64,000 nt of DNA from Diplosphaera chodatii (lineage: Eukaryota; Chlorophyta; Trebouxiophyceae; Prasiolales; Stichococcaceae): NCBI GenBank assembly GCA_032358165.1, contig JAALGY010000063.1:1-64000 (forward strand), in the 5' to 3' direction. Positions 44,241-58,452 of this stretch are shown in pieces. Below the pieces are notes generated by a model. It was not told where the DNA came from and did no database searches. It saw only the letters and a list, made by a program, of their open reading frames with translations. Within the stretch, counting starts at the first letter, position 1, and every line of letters starts with the position of its first letter. The translations under genes were made by a program, and so were the position numbers.

Positions 44241-47200
44241 CTAGACCTCCAGTTGTTGCAATGACGATGTCACGCCATTGGCTGTTGCTGAGGTGCCACC
44301 GCTGGGCCGCACAAGGCTGATGGTCACTTCGCAGCTGACAGTGTCGCTCTTGAGGACTGTGGAATCCTCTGCAATGACATCAGCATCTGCTGGCATGCTG
44401 CTCGACTCCATCGGGAGGCTGCCGAGCGTCCCCCTGCAGCAGACAGTTAGCATTTCAGCTCTGGTTGCCTGTCAGGGTCCCTGTGTCTCAGGTGGCGGCA
44501 GACGGCATTCAGACAGATGTGCGTACCTAATTGCGTCAGCTTCTGTGTCGAGCACAGACTGCATGGTGGCAGCATCATCGTCTACACAGCACGGCACAGC
44601 GCTGTGTCAGGTGAGCTGCGACTCAGGTCCCCGCATAGGCTTGATACATGGAAAGGGCAGCAATGCAACCAGCACAGGCGCAGGCGTTGCAGGGCGGCAA
44701 GAAGCAAGAAGGGCCAAGATGCTGGATGGAGCATGGGACCACACACCATCTGCGCGGTAGTAAACCTCCACTTCGTCGGTCACCACCAGGCCGGCCGACT
44801 TGCGCAGCTTCTGGACCCGGTTGACCAGCTCCCGCGCAAGGCCGGCGGCGACCAGGCCACCGTCCCGCCGCAGGTCCAGCACTGCCAGCACCTCGCCGTC
44901 GCCGGCAGCCCGCAGGTCCTCCGGCGCAAAGCCCTCTGGCACCCTGAAGTCCCGCAGCACCTGACCGACGACCCAGCAGTTTCAGTGCCAGCCTGTCCCT
45001 AGGCTTGCAGTCCAGCTCCATGCCCTTACCACACACTCAACTGACGCAACCCTGATGAGCAGCACAACGCCTCACCTTGATCTCGCCCTCCAGATACTCC
45101 ACCCCGTCAATCGTGATGGCCTTCTCGCGCTCATACTGCGTGATCTGCTCAAAGCTCATCGACCGGATTGCCGCCACTGCTGCATTCATGCCCTTGCCCA
45201 GGGTCTTGGCCAGCCGCGCGCCGATCGCCTGAGTTTGACGACATGCATCGACATGGGATATGTTGCTCGGCGGCAACGCACGTGGACCGCACCTGTTTGA
45301 ACAACACCATCGGAAACCAGTGGCACAGGCAGGGGGTACCTTCCAGTCGGGCTCTGCGCGGAGCTGGGCATACTGCAGCGGCTGATCGCACGTCTCCAGG
45401 GCGCGCACATTGAGCTCCTCCACCACATACTCCCGCAGATCGCCTGCAGTGCGACAGGTTCGTCAGTGCTCGGAGCGCCCCATGCATGGTGCAACTCCAG
45501 CGGCAGCAATGCCTGCAGCAACATGCCTAGATGCAGCAGATGGTCAGTGCGTTGGGTATGGCTGGAGGAACTACCGGCGATGTCTGCAAGGAAGGACTTG
45601 TCGGTGTGCACGACCACCAGGCTGCGCAGCGGCACCTTGAGCGGCCTCTTGGCCTGGTCCCTGATGCCACGGCCCAGCTCGATGACCTGCTGCATCCGCT
45701 GCACGCTCTGCACGAGCAGATGCACCCCTGGATTGCTTGACGGTGTAGCATCTTGCGCGTGCTTTGCAAAAGGCTGCCATTTGGTACCACAGCTGCAGAC
45801 CATTTGCACACTGCATCTCTGGTCACCTGCTGGATGTGCGTGTCTGCTTGCGATTCCTGCGTTGCTGCAGGTACATCGCAGAAGTGCACACTGTCCGCCT
45901 TTCCTCCAGCGTCTGTGCCCTGACACCGCCGCAGGTTTTGGTACATGTGCTCTGTCAGGAATGGCGTGAAGGGCGCCATGACCTGTAGCAAATTGTAGCA
46001 CCAAGTCGCATCGTGGCCAGCCCTGCCATCATGTAACTTGCCACCACTGACCATTGGTCGGCTGGGTCTGACACACAGCGTCGCTTGGTGACCTGAGACA
46101 CACTTCACCACACATGATGCCTGTTGTCACTGCCGTGAATGTTCAAGCACTACAGCGCGCAGCAGCACTACCGCGCACCTTGCACAGGGTGAGCAGCGTG
46201 GAGTAGAGCGTGCACAGGGCGGTCAGGCTGTCGCCCTCACCCAGCTTGCCCTTGAGCCGCTTGCGGTTGTACCGCACATAGATGTTGGTCAGCTGGTCGA
46301 TGAACTTAACCAGGTATGGCACCACGGTGTACAGATGGAACGCATCCATCTCCTGCCTGCATTTGCAGCACTGTACCCTTGCTCATCGTGTTTGACAACG
46401 TTGAGCATGCACCCCACGGTATGTGCTCATGTGTTGTCAGCTGTGGTGCATGCTTCGTGGCGAAAGCACCTGACATAGTTGGTCAGCGACCGGGTGGCTG
46501 CCAGAATCCACCGGTCTAGGACATTGGTTGCGCCGTCTGCACCCGCCTGCAACCGTCCACAGAAGTTCTGCAAATCTTCAGTTGGCAAAGCAAGTACTGC
46601 TGCTGCTGCCTTGAAAAGGGCATGGCATGTGCTGTCAGACAGTACGAATATCGAAAGATATTAGCTCAGGGTGCATCACTTTCTAAAATCGTCATCCCCC
46701 AGCACCCTTGCCATGCAGTGTTGGCGACCGATGCAGTTTTCACCGAAGCCCTGCGGCAACCCCAGTAAACGCATAACACAACAGGGCACCGCACGCACAC
46801 CTGAGAGGGCTGGAAGGCTTTGCCGGTGGTCTGCTCCCACCGCTGCACGTTCTGGACCAGGAAGCGGTAGGCGTTGTACCAGGGCAAGAACACATCCTTG
46901 ACGATGGCAAACACCCCCGCCTGCGCATTGCAAACACATGCTGCTGGCCTGACGGAAAGGCTGTGGCTCGACAGGATGTCATCACCCGAACCAGAGGGGT
47001 GGCTGCTGATGACAGTGCACATTGACAGGCGCAACAGGCGGCACGCCCCACCTCCTCGAAGCGCAGTGACTCTGCCCGCACGACGGGGGAGTTGATCAGA
47101 TACAGCCGCAGGGCATCTGCACCATACTTGTTGATGACATGCACGGGGTCCTGCAGAAATGAGGTGCACGTCACCACTGCTGACGTGAAGAGCGAAACAG

Positions 47201-50200
47201 GTGGGACAAGGGGTCAGTATACTCTTGCAGATGTTGCATTGCAGTGGGTGCGCACCGGGTAATTCTGCAGCCGCTTGCTCATCTTCTTGCCATCAGCAGC
47301 AAGCACCAGGCCATTGCAGACCAGGTTCTTGAACGCAGGCTTGTCAAACAGGGCCGTCGACAGCACCATGAGCGTGTAGAACCAGCCGCGCGTCTGATCC
47401 AGGCCCTCTGCAACAAAGTCTGCCGGGAAGTTTTCCTGCAGACGGATCACACGGGTTGCGGCACTTGGACGTACTGGCGCAATGTCAACTTGCACCGAGA
47501 CAGTGTATCGAGCAGTTGGCACCTGTAGTTTGCGACACATGCATCTCGGAAGCATGAGCGCACCTGGAATGCCTCCTTGTTCTCAAAGGGATAGTGGTTC
47601 TGAGCATATGGCATCGAGCCAGACTCGAACCAGCAGTCAAACACGCCGTCGTCCCGCCGCAGCACGCCCTTGCCTTGCCGAGATGGGATGGTCAAGTGGT
47701 CAATGAAGTGCCTGTGCAGATCGTCCACCTGCAGTGCACCCACGTGGTGCTGAGTGGGAGTATCGTAGCCTTGTTGCTGCTGGCTGGACGCGCTAACTGC
47801 CAGCAGGCGCCTCTGCAGTCAGCATGCAGGGTTGTGCTCAGGGCGCACCTTCTCCCCAGTAAGCTCCTCCAGCTCCGCCTTGGAGCTGACGACGACCACC
47901 TCCCTGCCGTCGTCGCTGGTCCAGATGGGCAGTGGCGTGCCCCAGAAGCGGCTGCGGCTGATCGCCCAATCGTTGGCGTCCTGCAGCGGATGTGGTCCAG
48001 AGTGAACGAGTTTGTGTAGGGCTGCTGTTTCGACGACCAGCGCCGCGCACTTGCAGCAAGTCTTGCGTGGAGGGGTGATGCCCACCTTCAGCCAGTTGTG
48101 GAAGCGCTTCTCCTTGACGTAGCTGGGCACCCAGTCTGTCAGCGTGTTGTTGGCCACCAGGCGATCCTTGATGGCTGTCACCTTGACAAACCAGCTCGGC
48201 ACCGCCTGCATGTCAAACAGTACGGGTATTGTCTGCTGAACATGCAAGCGGCCTGGCACTTGTTATGAAGTGTGTATCAGCTCTCACAGTGGTGAGTGCA
48301 CCCGGTAGATGAGTGGCGTCTCTGAGCGCCAGCAGAAGGGGTAGCTGTGGCGCTCCACTGCCACATTGACGATGCGCCCCGCATCCTTGAGCTTGCCAAT
48401 GATGGCCTTGTCAGCGTCCTTCACAAACCTGCGCGTTGCCACCAGACCAGCTCAGACCTGTCAGCCTCCACACCGGCTGAGATGCACACCTGCATGCTGG
48501 CCAATGCAACACAGCTGGAGAGGAAGCGCCTCACATGCCCTGGAAGTCCGGAACCTCTTCAGTGAAGCAGCCGTCGGCGTCCAGTGGGCAGGGCAGCTCG
48601 CCGCCCTTCTCGACAATGCCTGTGCACCAATGAGGTGCGTCAGCAGATCAGAAAAGCAAGCTGTCACCCACCGCAGCCAGAAGCTGCTTTGCGCCACAGT
48701 CTGTATGGGAGCACAGCGGGCATGGGCGAGCGCACCAATGTAGGCCGAGCTCACCGTTCTGGATGCCAATGCGGTAGTCGTCTTCACCAAAGGCGGGTGC
48801 CTGGTGCACGACGCCCGTGCCGCTGTCCGCGCGCACATACCCATCGCACAGCACCCGGAACCCCCCGCGCTCCTTGAAGTGCTTGAAGTAGGGAAAGAGC
48901 GGCGTGTACGTCTTGTTCTCCAGCTCCTTGCCCGGAAACTTGGACAGCACCTGCAATGGGTTGGGTCACCCTTGACAACCTGCCACAGCTTTGCGTATGT
49001 TCCCTCACCATGCCCATGTTGACCATCTTAAAAAGTCTGTATGCCACGCACCAATGAACATCTGCGCACCTCGAACGGCAGCTGCTCAGGCGCGTTTGCC
49101 TTGTCCTTGTTCTTCTTCTTACTGGCCTTGGGCACTGCGCCTGGCAGCTCTGCAAGGCGCGCCTCCAGCAGGATGTACACAGCGCCCGTCGTGGGGTTCT
49201 TCACCTGCGATCATGCAGGCGCAGGGAACATGATAATCTGGATGCTATCTCTGAAAATGGGAACTCGAGTTATTGAGCTGAGTACAGCCACAGCAACCGC
49301 AGAGGCTCTGGCGCACCCGAACGTAGATGAGCTCCGGGTGCACACACAGTGACAGGTTGCTGGGTAGTGTCCAGGGGGTGGTGGTCCACGCCACCATCTG
49401 CGCACCGTCTGGGTCGTTGTCGAGGGCAAAGGCCACCTGCACAGGCGCTTGGGGTTAGAATCGAGTCTGCTGGCATGCGCAGCCGGGCAGTATCGAAGCC
49501 TGAAAGCCTCGCATAGCTTGGCCGCCACACATGTGGTGCCACACAGTGTCATGCCTACCGTAACAGCGGGGTCATCCACATCCTTGTAGTTTTGCCCCGC
49601 TTCGAAGTTCGACAGTGTGGTGCTGCAGGCTGTCGAATAGGGCATCACCTGCACGCGTACACATTGCCAATCAGCCAGCGATGCAGAGGCGCTGCCATGA
49701 CGGTTCAATGAGCACCAGCAATCCATGTCTCTTGCATGCATGCATGCATTGTGCTCCACTTGCCTTGAACCCTCGATATACAAGGCCCTTTGCGTACAAC
49801 TCGCTGAACACCCACCACACGCTCTCCATGAAAGTTGGGTCCAGCGTCTTGTAGTCATTTTCAAAGTCGATCCAGCGTCCCAGCCTGTGAACTGTCTTCT
49901 CCCACTCTCCGGAATACCTGCTCAGCAGCACATGATATGCTAGGCTGGCACCATTTGCCCCACTGCCGCCAATTGACGTGTCAACCATGCTGTCTCGACT
50001 GCAGGTGGCCTGACTCGACCGACCTCATGACGATGCTGCGGCACTCCTCGTTGTAGTTGCCGATGCCGAACTTCAGCACGTCGTCCCGTGATTTGATGCC
50101 TGCAATGTCAGCACTGCAGAGCTACAGGCCGCACCGCCCCTGATTGCCTGGCAAGCAGCTGTCCCAGCACACCACAGGCTGCACGCTCACCCAGTTTCTT

Positions 50201-50707
50201 GTCGATTTCAAATTCGACTGGCAGCCCATGACAATCCCAACCAAAGCGGCGCACCACATGGCAGCCTGTCTGGCTGGCATACCGTGTCACGATGTCCTGC
50301 AGCGCATGGCCGTCCCAGCACACCATCACTATAAGCTTGATACCATTTCTGGCCGTCCGTCATCATGCTCAAGGTCGTGTTCCTGACCCTGGTGCGGCGC
50401 TGCTCACCTTGATGCTGCCGGCCAGGATGTGACCATAGTGGGGCAGGCCGGTCGCAAACGGCGGGCCATCATAGAACACAAACTCCCGCTTGCCCTCTGT
50501 GCGGCGCAGCTGCTCCCTGCATGCCAGCGGTGTCGGCGTCAGGGTGAACCAAGAGCGCGCCACACAGTGGGGCGAGGGCGTGATGTAGCAGGTGCGACAT
50601 TGCTTCGCTGCCCCATACTTGAATGCGTCGGTGTCGTCCCAGAAGCTGAGCGTCTTCAGTTCCTCCGCAGGGAAGTCAAACTCCTTGCCCTCACATACCG
50701 ACTGCAT
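44241..50707 (-). CDS. IARS: Isoleucyl-tRNA synthetase, eukaryotic cytosolic type
   Basis: Charges tRNA-Ile; class I synthetase. Many exons read in order: [39 protein letters not shown] (HIGH-type motif near 50,430-50,450), [53 protein letters not shown] and [16 protein letters not shown] (editing domain), [50 protein letters not shown] (KMSKS motif near 47,275), [13 protein letters not shown], then anticodon-binding and C-terminal regions ending SSLQQLEV. Blocks match the cytosolic rather than bacterial/plastid form. The start chosen is ATG 50707 ([10 protein letters not shown]). The frame stays open upstream to an ATG at 50842, giving a possible 45-residue Ala-rich extension that could support a second, organelle-targeted form. 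Confidence 0.95.
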
Positions 50708-51309
50708 CGATGATGTAACGGTGACCCTCTGGCCACCGTCACCGTCCTGTCCCTGCGAACACGCAGAGGTGCATGCAGTGCCGCTTACACCAGAAGCCGC
50801 AGCCATGCGGGGTGCCATTGCCGCAGCTATACACAGGGACATGCGCGCGTGATACTCAGCCGTTCCGAGCAATGACCACAAGGACAGGCACCATCAGACT
50901 GAGGACGAACACGTTTGTATGCGCGAATGTCAGTCGCACCGATAGAATGTGTCGGCTACATCAGTGGGATGCAAACCTGTTGTTCCTTTGCATGCACGCA
51001 AACCACGCGGCGCCTGCTGCGCAAGCCAAATCAAGGAACACTTGAATCGGCTTGGGACTGCTCAACCGTGCTGGAAACAGACCAACAGCTTCACTGCTTC
51101 ATGCCTGCAGCAACGGGGGCACAGGGGAATAAGATGCAGCATGTGATCGCGGTGCATCGTGCATGCACTGATGCATGCACCTTGCTGTTGCACATACCCA
51201 CCGCATGAGCATTGCACACAGCCTCACGTCTGCACACATCGCCTGCAGACCCGGGTCGACAAGCCGACGGACCATCCATAGGTGACCGTGCGCAGCAATT
51301 GCGCTGAAG
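50708..51309. promoter_or_regulatory. Divergent intergenic region, IleRS / DUF2358
   Basis: About 600 bases. Its left part may encode an alternative IleRS N-terminus. No other gene is seen. Confidence 0.4.
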
Positions 51310-52831
51310 ATGGTGTGTCCACGGGTTATGACGGACACCCTCGGCAGGCTACCCCAGCAACCATGCACACAGAGGCATACTCTCCGCGGCAGCAATCTTC
51401 CGGGCTGCTCAACCAGCTCCGCCAGGCAACAACATCGGAAGCGGCATCGGGTGGTTGTGTATGCAGACAAGCAAAAGCAGAAAGAGGAGCCAGGCATTGG
51501 GTTGAAGGCAGCATGGGCAGCGGCTGAGCAGTACGGCAACTTGGTAGGCGGCAAGAAGGATGGGAAGGCTCCTGCAGAACAGAAGGTGACATTGGCGTAA
51601 GTGGCACACCTATGCATTGGTCTGGCAGCAGAACTTAAGCATCTACCTACCATGGTTTTCGGGCATGCTGCAGAAGCACATCAGCAGGGAGGATGCGCTT
51701 GCCAGCATCAGAGCAGACTATGAGCGCAACTACTTTGTGAGCGGGGAGGGAGAGCTGGCTGCCTATGACCCAGAGTGCGAGTTCAGGGATGATTTCGCAG
51801 CATTCAACGGAGTTGGTGGGTTCAACAGCAGCAAATGCTACGGACGCCCTGTCGTCCACATTCGAAGCTGGCTGCATGTGAGCTATTGTCGGGTGACAGC
51901 TGTGGTTGAGTGAGGATGTGCCATGCCGGTGCAGAGCGCTTCAGGAACAATGTCAGCAACCTTGGTGGGCTCACGTAAGTGCAATGCCTCCAGGATTGTG
52001 ACCTCCACCTGGTGCTGGCGAAACCATTTATCAACGTCTGACCAGATAGTTGACGTTGGTTTTGATGCGCAGTGAGGACGTGCAGCTGGAAGTCACAGGC
52101 TGGGAGGAGAGGGAGGACTCGCTCAAGGTCGGCAGAGCACGGTGCACTGACTCACTGCCACTAGATGTCGCGCTTCGCACTGTAGCTCAGCCCTTGCCAT
52201 GCCCCCTGCAGGCCAAGTGGCGCTTCAGCTCCATACTCAAGCTGCCCTGGCGCCCGCGGCTGGCGGCGGCAGGCGCAACCACGTATGTTTTTGACGAGAG
52301 CACAGGGCTTGTGGTGCAGCATATTGAAGAGTGGGATGTGGAGGCCCGGAAGGTCATTCAGCAGCTGCTGAAGCCGGCAGGCAAGCCGACGACTGACGTG
52401 GAGAAGTTTATGGACAGCCTCGCACGCGGTGGGTTTGTGCGCTTGTTGCAAGGCACTGAGCTGCAAGTGCAAGTCACCGCGACGCACTGGATCAGACACC
52501 AGTGCCTGTTCGGCTTACCAGGGCGGATCCTGTCGGCATGGGGCACCATCTCAAACTATGCCATCCTCCCCTCTGGTGCCGTGATTGCGGCACTGGCGGC
52601 AGCCCGGCAGTACGGCGGAGAGGGCTCATTCCAGGTGTGCAGTTGTGGGTGTGCCGCCACATCGGGCTTCTTCACACCACGTTTCCCACTGCAAGATGCA
52701 ACATGCAATTTTGTTGCCTGCAGGGGCCAGTCTTTGATGTTTTGGCGCTCAGTGCATGGGCCGTCTTTGCAGTAGCATTTATCAGCGAAACTATCAAGGT
52801 GGCCACGGGTCAGGACAACCGTCCACTGTAG
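51310..52831 (+). CDS. Plastid DUF2358 (NTF2-like) family protein
   Basis: Function unknown; the family is conserved in plants and algae. Six exons (51310-51585, 51674-51815, 51935-51974, 52073-52127, 52212-52436, 52724-52831) with agreeing phases give 281 residues. The first 50 or so are Arg/Ser/Thr-rich and end RHRVVVYA, a plausible stromal transit peptide. The DUF2358 core reads IRADYERNYFVSGEGELAAY, DPECEFRDDFAAFNGVERF, VSNLGGL, KAKWRFSSILKLPWRPRLAA, and TTYVFDESTGLVVQHIEEW. The last exon holds a hydrophobic segment (FDVLALSAWAVFAVAFIS) near the C-terminus that could anchor it in a membrane. A second ATG at 51328 is an alternative start. Convergent with the helicase gene. Confidence 0.85.
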
Positions 52832-53040
52832 CACGCTGTAGCCACTGCGATGTATATTGAACTGTGCGGCAGGCGCACTGGGGTTTGGATTTCAGTTTTG
52901 GGCAAGGTCAGGTGGGGGTCTGATGAGCTATCAGGGTGAATTTCATCAGCTGCGATTGGTTAAGGACTTCAAGCTGATGCAAAAAGTGTGCAATCTCTAC
53001 CTATGCTGCTGAGCTAGGTTTGGCGTCTCATGACCAACAG

Positions 53041-56000
53041 TCATCTGGATGGTCGGTCCCACTTGTCGCGGCGTGCAGAGCGGTTGCGCTCTGGGCTGTG
53101 GTGCTGTTCATGGCGATGCCGGTCATCGTCGCTGCCTCGCCGCTCATCCTGGTCCAGCACCGAGCGCCACACATTGGCCGATGACCCTTGAGCTGACACT
53201 GCGCCGCTGCCGCCCCGTCCCTGCTGCCGCGGTGCGTAGCCATTGCTGGGCGGCGGGACTGCGCCATGTGGGGCGCCGCGCCCAGGAGCAGCGCTGTAAG
53301 GACCACCAGACGGCAGCTGCGAGGTCCCGCTCTGACCGCCTGCCAAGCGGGCTGCGATCGCCTGCGCGGCTGCCACTGCCTGCTGAGCTGCGCTGAGGTT
53401 GCCCACAGCTGGAGCAGCTGTAGGGGGCCTGGGCACGCTCGTGACGTTCAGAGCTGCAGGCGGCGGCGCGGCGTTGTAGCTGCCGCCGCCGACGGCGGCT
53501 GCTGACGCAGACAGCGAGGACTGGCCTGCCTGCTGCGACATGCGCTCTGCTATGGCACGTGCTGCTGCAATCGCCTGCAGTCGTACAGCAAGGGCTGCTT
53601 CATGGCGGCCTCATTTCAAGCCGCAGCAGGATCGTGCAAGCAGGCTGCCAACACGTGAATGTTCCCAGCAGCTGTTCGCACCTGTTGTGCCGAGGCGGAG
53701 TCTGTACCTGACTGCGGCGCAGCAAAGCCCTGCTGCTGCCGCCGCAGGTACAGCGGCTGCTGGTTGATGGGGACAGGTGGCGGTGCCAGTGCTCGCCCTG
53801 TCTGCACCTTTGGCATCACCACCGTCGCCTTGGCGCTGAGGTCGCCCTGAGTGCTGCCTGACGCCACAAAGCTGCTCTTATACTTGCTCGCAAACATGCT
53901 CTGCATGGCGCTGGTGCGGCCCCCTGCCGGAGATGGCACAGCGGCTGGTGCAGGGACTGCTGCCTGCGCAGCCGGCTGCGGCGGCGGCTGTGCTGCCTGC
54001 TGCTGCAGCATCGGGCGCTGGTCTGCCGGTGGTGCTGAGGCGCCTGACTGCCCTGCATCACGATAGTACCCGTGGCACACTGTGGCCTCTTGGCTTCTGC
54101 CTCACGATGAGGTCCAACGGCACCCTGGTTGATGTGGGACGGTGAGCACCCACCGCACCTGTGGGAGCTGGTCTGGGGGGCGGCGGCGGCAGCGGGCCCC
54201 CTGGGTCAGCGGCAGTGCCGCTGGACTGCGGTACCACACCCGCTGCAGGAGCCTGATATTGCTTTGCAAAGGCGTCCGCTTCGCTCGATGCGGCAAAGCC
54301 CATCGCTGTCTCGCATGTGACTCCAGCGGGTGGCACGTAGGGCCCTGCGCGCGGTGACATGGTACACGCTGAGATATGCTTGCTGGTCGGTCCTCACACC
54401 CCTGGCTGAGAAGGTGTCGACTGCCAGCAGGAAGCAACGGCCATACCTGGTTCGGCAGCCTGCTGTGAGTTGGCGGGTGCCAGCGGGGCGTTGCCAAAGC
54501 CGAGGCCCACGCCGCCGACGCCGCGCTTCCCGCCTCTGCCGCCGCCGCCGCCCCGGCCTTTGCGTGCTCCCCTGCGGAGCGACGACACCCTGGAAAAACG
54601 TCCGTGCACTCGCGAGTGCGACTAGCCGGCGGGGTACACCTGCTTGTGGTACCCAAGCACGTGGTGCGGCACCTGAAGCGGGGGTCCTTTTGTGCCAGGC
54701 GGTGCAGCTGCTCGGGCACCTCCTGGTGGGCCGCCGCCAGCATGCCAACCAGGTCGACTGCATAGAACGCAACGAACCGGTCGTTCCCTCGAACGTCGCT
54801 GCTGGTACACCGAGTGTGCAGCAGTGACGCCGCACTTCAGCGCCTGTCCATGTAAAGTCGCAGCACGCCCACGAACCTGCAGCCTTGACCTGGTTGGCGT
54901 TGACCAGGGTGTAGGCGACGCCCTCCTTGTCGCCGGCCCGCCCGGTGCGACCGACACGGTGCACGTGTGTGTCGATGTCCTTGGCGGTGTCATAGTTGAC
55001 CACGCTTTTGATGGACCTGCAGCCCGACAACATGCGCTGCAGGTCGTCGTTCAGCCACGGCAACTGCCAGTACCCAGACCAGGCACACCAGTCGTACAGT
55101 CGCTCACTTGATGTCAAGGCCGCGTGCTGCGACGTCTGTGGCCACAAGCACATGGTGCCGGCCCGCCTTGAACTCTGACAGCACAGCCATGCGTGAGCTC
55201 TGGTCCATGTCGCCGTGAATAGCTGCCGCCCTGCATTGGCATGCATGTGGATCTGTGGATCTGAAGGAGAGTGACGGCACCGCGGAGGCGTGCAAGCCGC
55301 GTGCACGCGAGATCTTGCTCAAAAGTGCCAAAGGTGCGGAGGTTGCGTGCCTGAAGCCACTGGCCACCAGCTGCTCGCACACGTTGTCCACACGTGCCTT
55401 CTGATTGGCGAACACCAGCACATCGCCAGCATCAATGAAGGCGGGAAGCTGGGCCTTGAGCCAAGGCATCTTGGCGGCATCATTGGGCACCACCTGCGAT
55501 GTTGCCAGACATGGGGACAGGTCTTCGGCATCAATCTGGGCAGACGCCAGCGTCCTGGAGCCCCGGAAACAGCTCGAGTTGATACAAAAGCAAGGCACAC
55601 CTCCACAGTCTGCTTGACGTCCTCATTGGCTCCCCTGCAGCACAACAGGACATCCAGATCAGCTGATACCTGGCTGTTCGAGACCACTGCAGAGGCACCC
55701 AGTGGGTGGCCCACCCGACCGCGCCGATGGAGATGCGGATGGGGGCTGTGAGCGCGTCCCGCACAAGCGCCTCCACCTTGCGCGGCATGGTCGCTGAGAA
55801 CAGCAGCGTCTGCCGGTCGGGCCGCACCTGCCCCAGGATTGACCTGACCTGCATCACAAGGAGCAACTTTCCTAAATCAGGAAGCGGTCTGGCGGTCCGC
55901 AGTGGTGATCTGTTGACCGGTGAAATTTTCAGAAATAGGGTGACCTGGTGGCGAGGTGTATACGGTGCGCGTCCTAGGTTCTGATGCTGACCCACCTGGG

Positions 56001-58452
56001 GCTCGAATCCCATGTCAAACATGCGGTCGGCTTCGTCAAAGACCAGGTAGGTGGCGCGCCGCATCGTGCACGCCTTCATCTTCAGCAGGTCGATCATGCG
56101 TCCAGGCGTGCACACCGCAACCTGATTGAGTGCATGAACAGGGGGTGCATCATGAGCAGGCAGCGCTGTGAAGTGAGCAGATGTGACACCAGGCTGTACA
56201 GCCTCTGTACTGACACAATGTAACTATGCATCGAGGGTGCATTGAACGTGAGCACACAGGCAAGGTTGACACACCTCAGACCCAGCTTTCAGTGCCTTGA
56301 ACTGGTCATGCTTGTTTAGCCCGCCAAATGCAGCACACATGCGCAAGTTGTATGCCTTGCCAAACCGACGGGACTCTGTGTGGATCTGTTCTGCAAGCTC
56401 CCTGCGGCAGCAGATGACGCATGGGTCGGCTTACATGCAGCCCATCAAGCGCAGCTCGGTTTGGAGGAGTCTCTAAGCGCAGGCGCTGTGCCACTGTGCC
56501 AACTACAGACATGGCGTCCAGCAGGTCTGTTGGCATGGCACCGGGTGGGAGCAACGATGGTGGCGATGGGGCCTTCGCCCTTCCTCAGCTCCGGCTGATC
56601 CATGATGTGCACCAACATTGGCAGCACAAAGGCGGCTGTCTTGCCAGAGCCGGTCTGCGCAATGCCCTGCAGCATTGGTCTGTGCACAGTCAAAGAGCAA
56701 TGGCCTACGCACACCAACGTGTCACAGGCCAAGCCACACATATGTCGGGGTCAAGGCGGGGTCTGCATGGTCAGCAGAATATGAAGTGCGCACCAGGACG
56801 TCGCGGCCGGACAGCACCGCGGGCAGCGCCTGCGCCTGGACGGGCGTCGGCGCCGTGAAGCCGGCCTTACGGATGGCGCCCATCACCGCGCCGTCGAAGC
56901 CGCACTGCTGGAACGTGGTGACCGGGCTGGGGGCGTCGAACCCCGACAACCGCACGCCCAGCTGCCGCCGCCTCTCGTGCACCTGCGAGTGCAGAGAGTG
57001 CAAATTTGAAGGCCTTCAGCACTTCAGCAGCAGGTGGGCCACGCCGTCCAGCAGCATGCTGACGCTCACCTGGCCCTCTGTCAGCGCAGCTATCTCGGCG
57101 GCGGGCTCATAAAAGTCCTTGTTGAAGTCCTCGTACTCGATCTGGTCATGGTCCAGCGGCTTCAGCGGCTCAATGGCCTTGTTGAACTTGTCAGGCACCA
57201 CCAGGTTGTCGTCAGAGTCATACTCGGGTGCCTGCGCCTTTGCAGCGGCGTCCACTGCGTGTGCGGTCTGATACACCTGCGGGCGGAGGGAAAGTGCAAG
57301 GACTTGCAGCAGCTTTTGAAGAGCGAGAGAATGCCATGCATCAGCACTTGGCCCCTGCGGATACATGCTTGCAGAAGAATGGCAGACTGGCTGCAAGAGC
57401 TGGCTACCTCTTCATCAGAGCCATAGCCGCCAGCAGCAGCCTGCGCCGCCGCGATGCCCGCAGCACTCCTGCTCTTGCGCCGCACCTGCATGCCCCGGGT
57501 GTTTGACGAGTAGTGCGGTGTGCCAGTCCAGCGGAAGAGGCACACCGCAGACGCAGGACCATGAGCGCCAGGACAGGCTGCTGAGTAGGAGGCGGTGCTG
57601 AAAAGGCGTGCCTCCAGGTACTCGGCCACGTTGTCCTGCTCGTCCACCTCTAGGCCCGGGCGCGCGCGGTTGGTGGGCCGGTCCTCCGCCACCTCCTGCC
57701 GCACCGCGCTCATGTACGCCTCCAGCGGGTCGACCTCCTGCGCGGCGTCGCAGCAAAGCCCTCACTCCAGTCCCCCGCTGCGCTGACCCAAAGCAGTGGG
57801 CGTGCCGCTGGTGCATGCGCCCCGCGCACCTCCTCTGCGGCGCCGGCGCCGTCCGCGGCGGGCGGCTCCCCCGCTGGGCTGGTGTTGGCCTCGCACTCCT
57901 GCGCCTTGGCCACCTGCGCGTGCCCGGGGCATCGTCAGGCGCGCTGCAAGCTGCCGATGCACAGGTGGGCCGATGTCCCCAGCAGACGTCAGGCGGTGGC
58001 GTGCCGGCGTGCACCCCCACCAGCTCCGGGCGCTGCGCATCAGGCTCAAAGTCCTCGCCACGCTGGTCCAGAAACGCCTGCATAGCTTGAGCGACTCTCA
58101 AGCGGCAGCCTATTTCAGGAGTGTGATATTGTTCCAGCTTGCTACCTTCGTGCGGCGACGGTACCTTCAGTTGGCCGTCTGTCCAGGGTGCGAAATCCGT
58201 GCCGCCAGCGGAATGATGGTCCTGATGCAAAATGCCACTGTGTCGGCGGTCCACAATATGCACTGCCTTACGACTGCCTTGGACTGATCACACACTCCCA
58301 ACCTGCTGGGGCTCGCTGCCATCGAATGCCCGCGGCTCAAATGCACGCGGCTCTGCAGCCACATGACTGGGATTGACACCCACTGCTGGGCGCTTGATCT
58401 CGAAGTCGTCGATGTCCGAGTAGTATGGAAAGGACCGCTTGTGGCCTGCCAT
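53041..58452 (-). CDS. DDX42: DEAD-box ATP-dependent RNA helicase, DDX42 / RH24 type
   Basis: Nuclear RNA helicase; DDX42 acts with U2 snRNP/SF3B in spliceosome assembly in animals. The start [20 protein letters not shown] (ATG 58452; another at 58476) and the preamble [20 protein letters not shown], then [11 protein letters not shown], are diagnostic of this subfamily. Helicase motifs: Q motif [22 protein letters not shown], Ia APTR-ELAEQ, Ib TPGRMID, II DEAD (near 56,025), [41 protein letters not shown]. The C-terminal part is low-complexity: a Gly/Arg stretch ([16 protein letters not shown]), the RH24-like block [19 protein letters not shown], then Pro/Gln/Ala-rich sequence ending in a charged KWDRPSR. 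Many introns; the borders in the low-complexity tail are uncertain. Confidence 0.93.
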
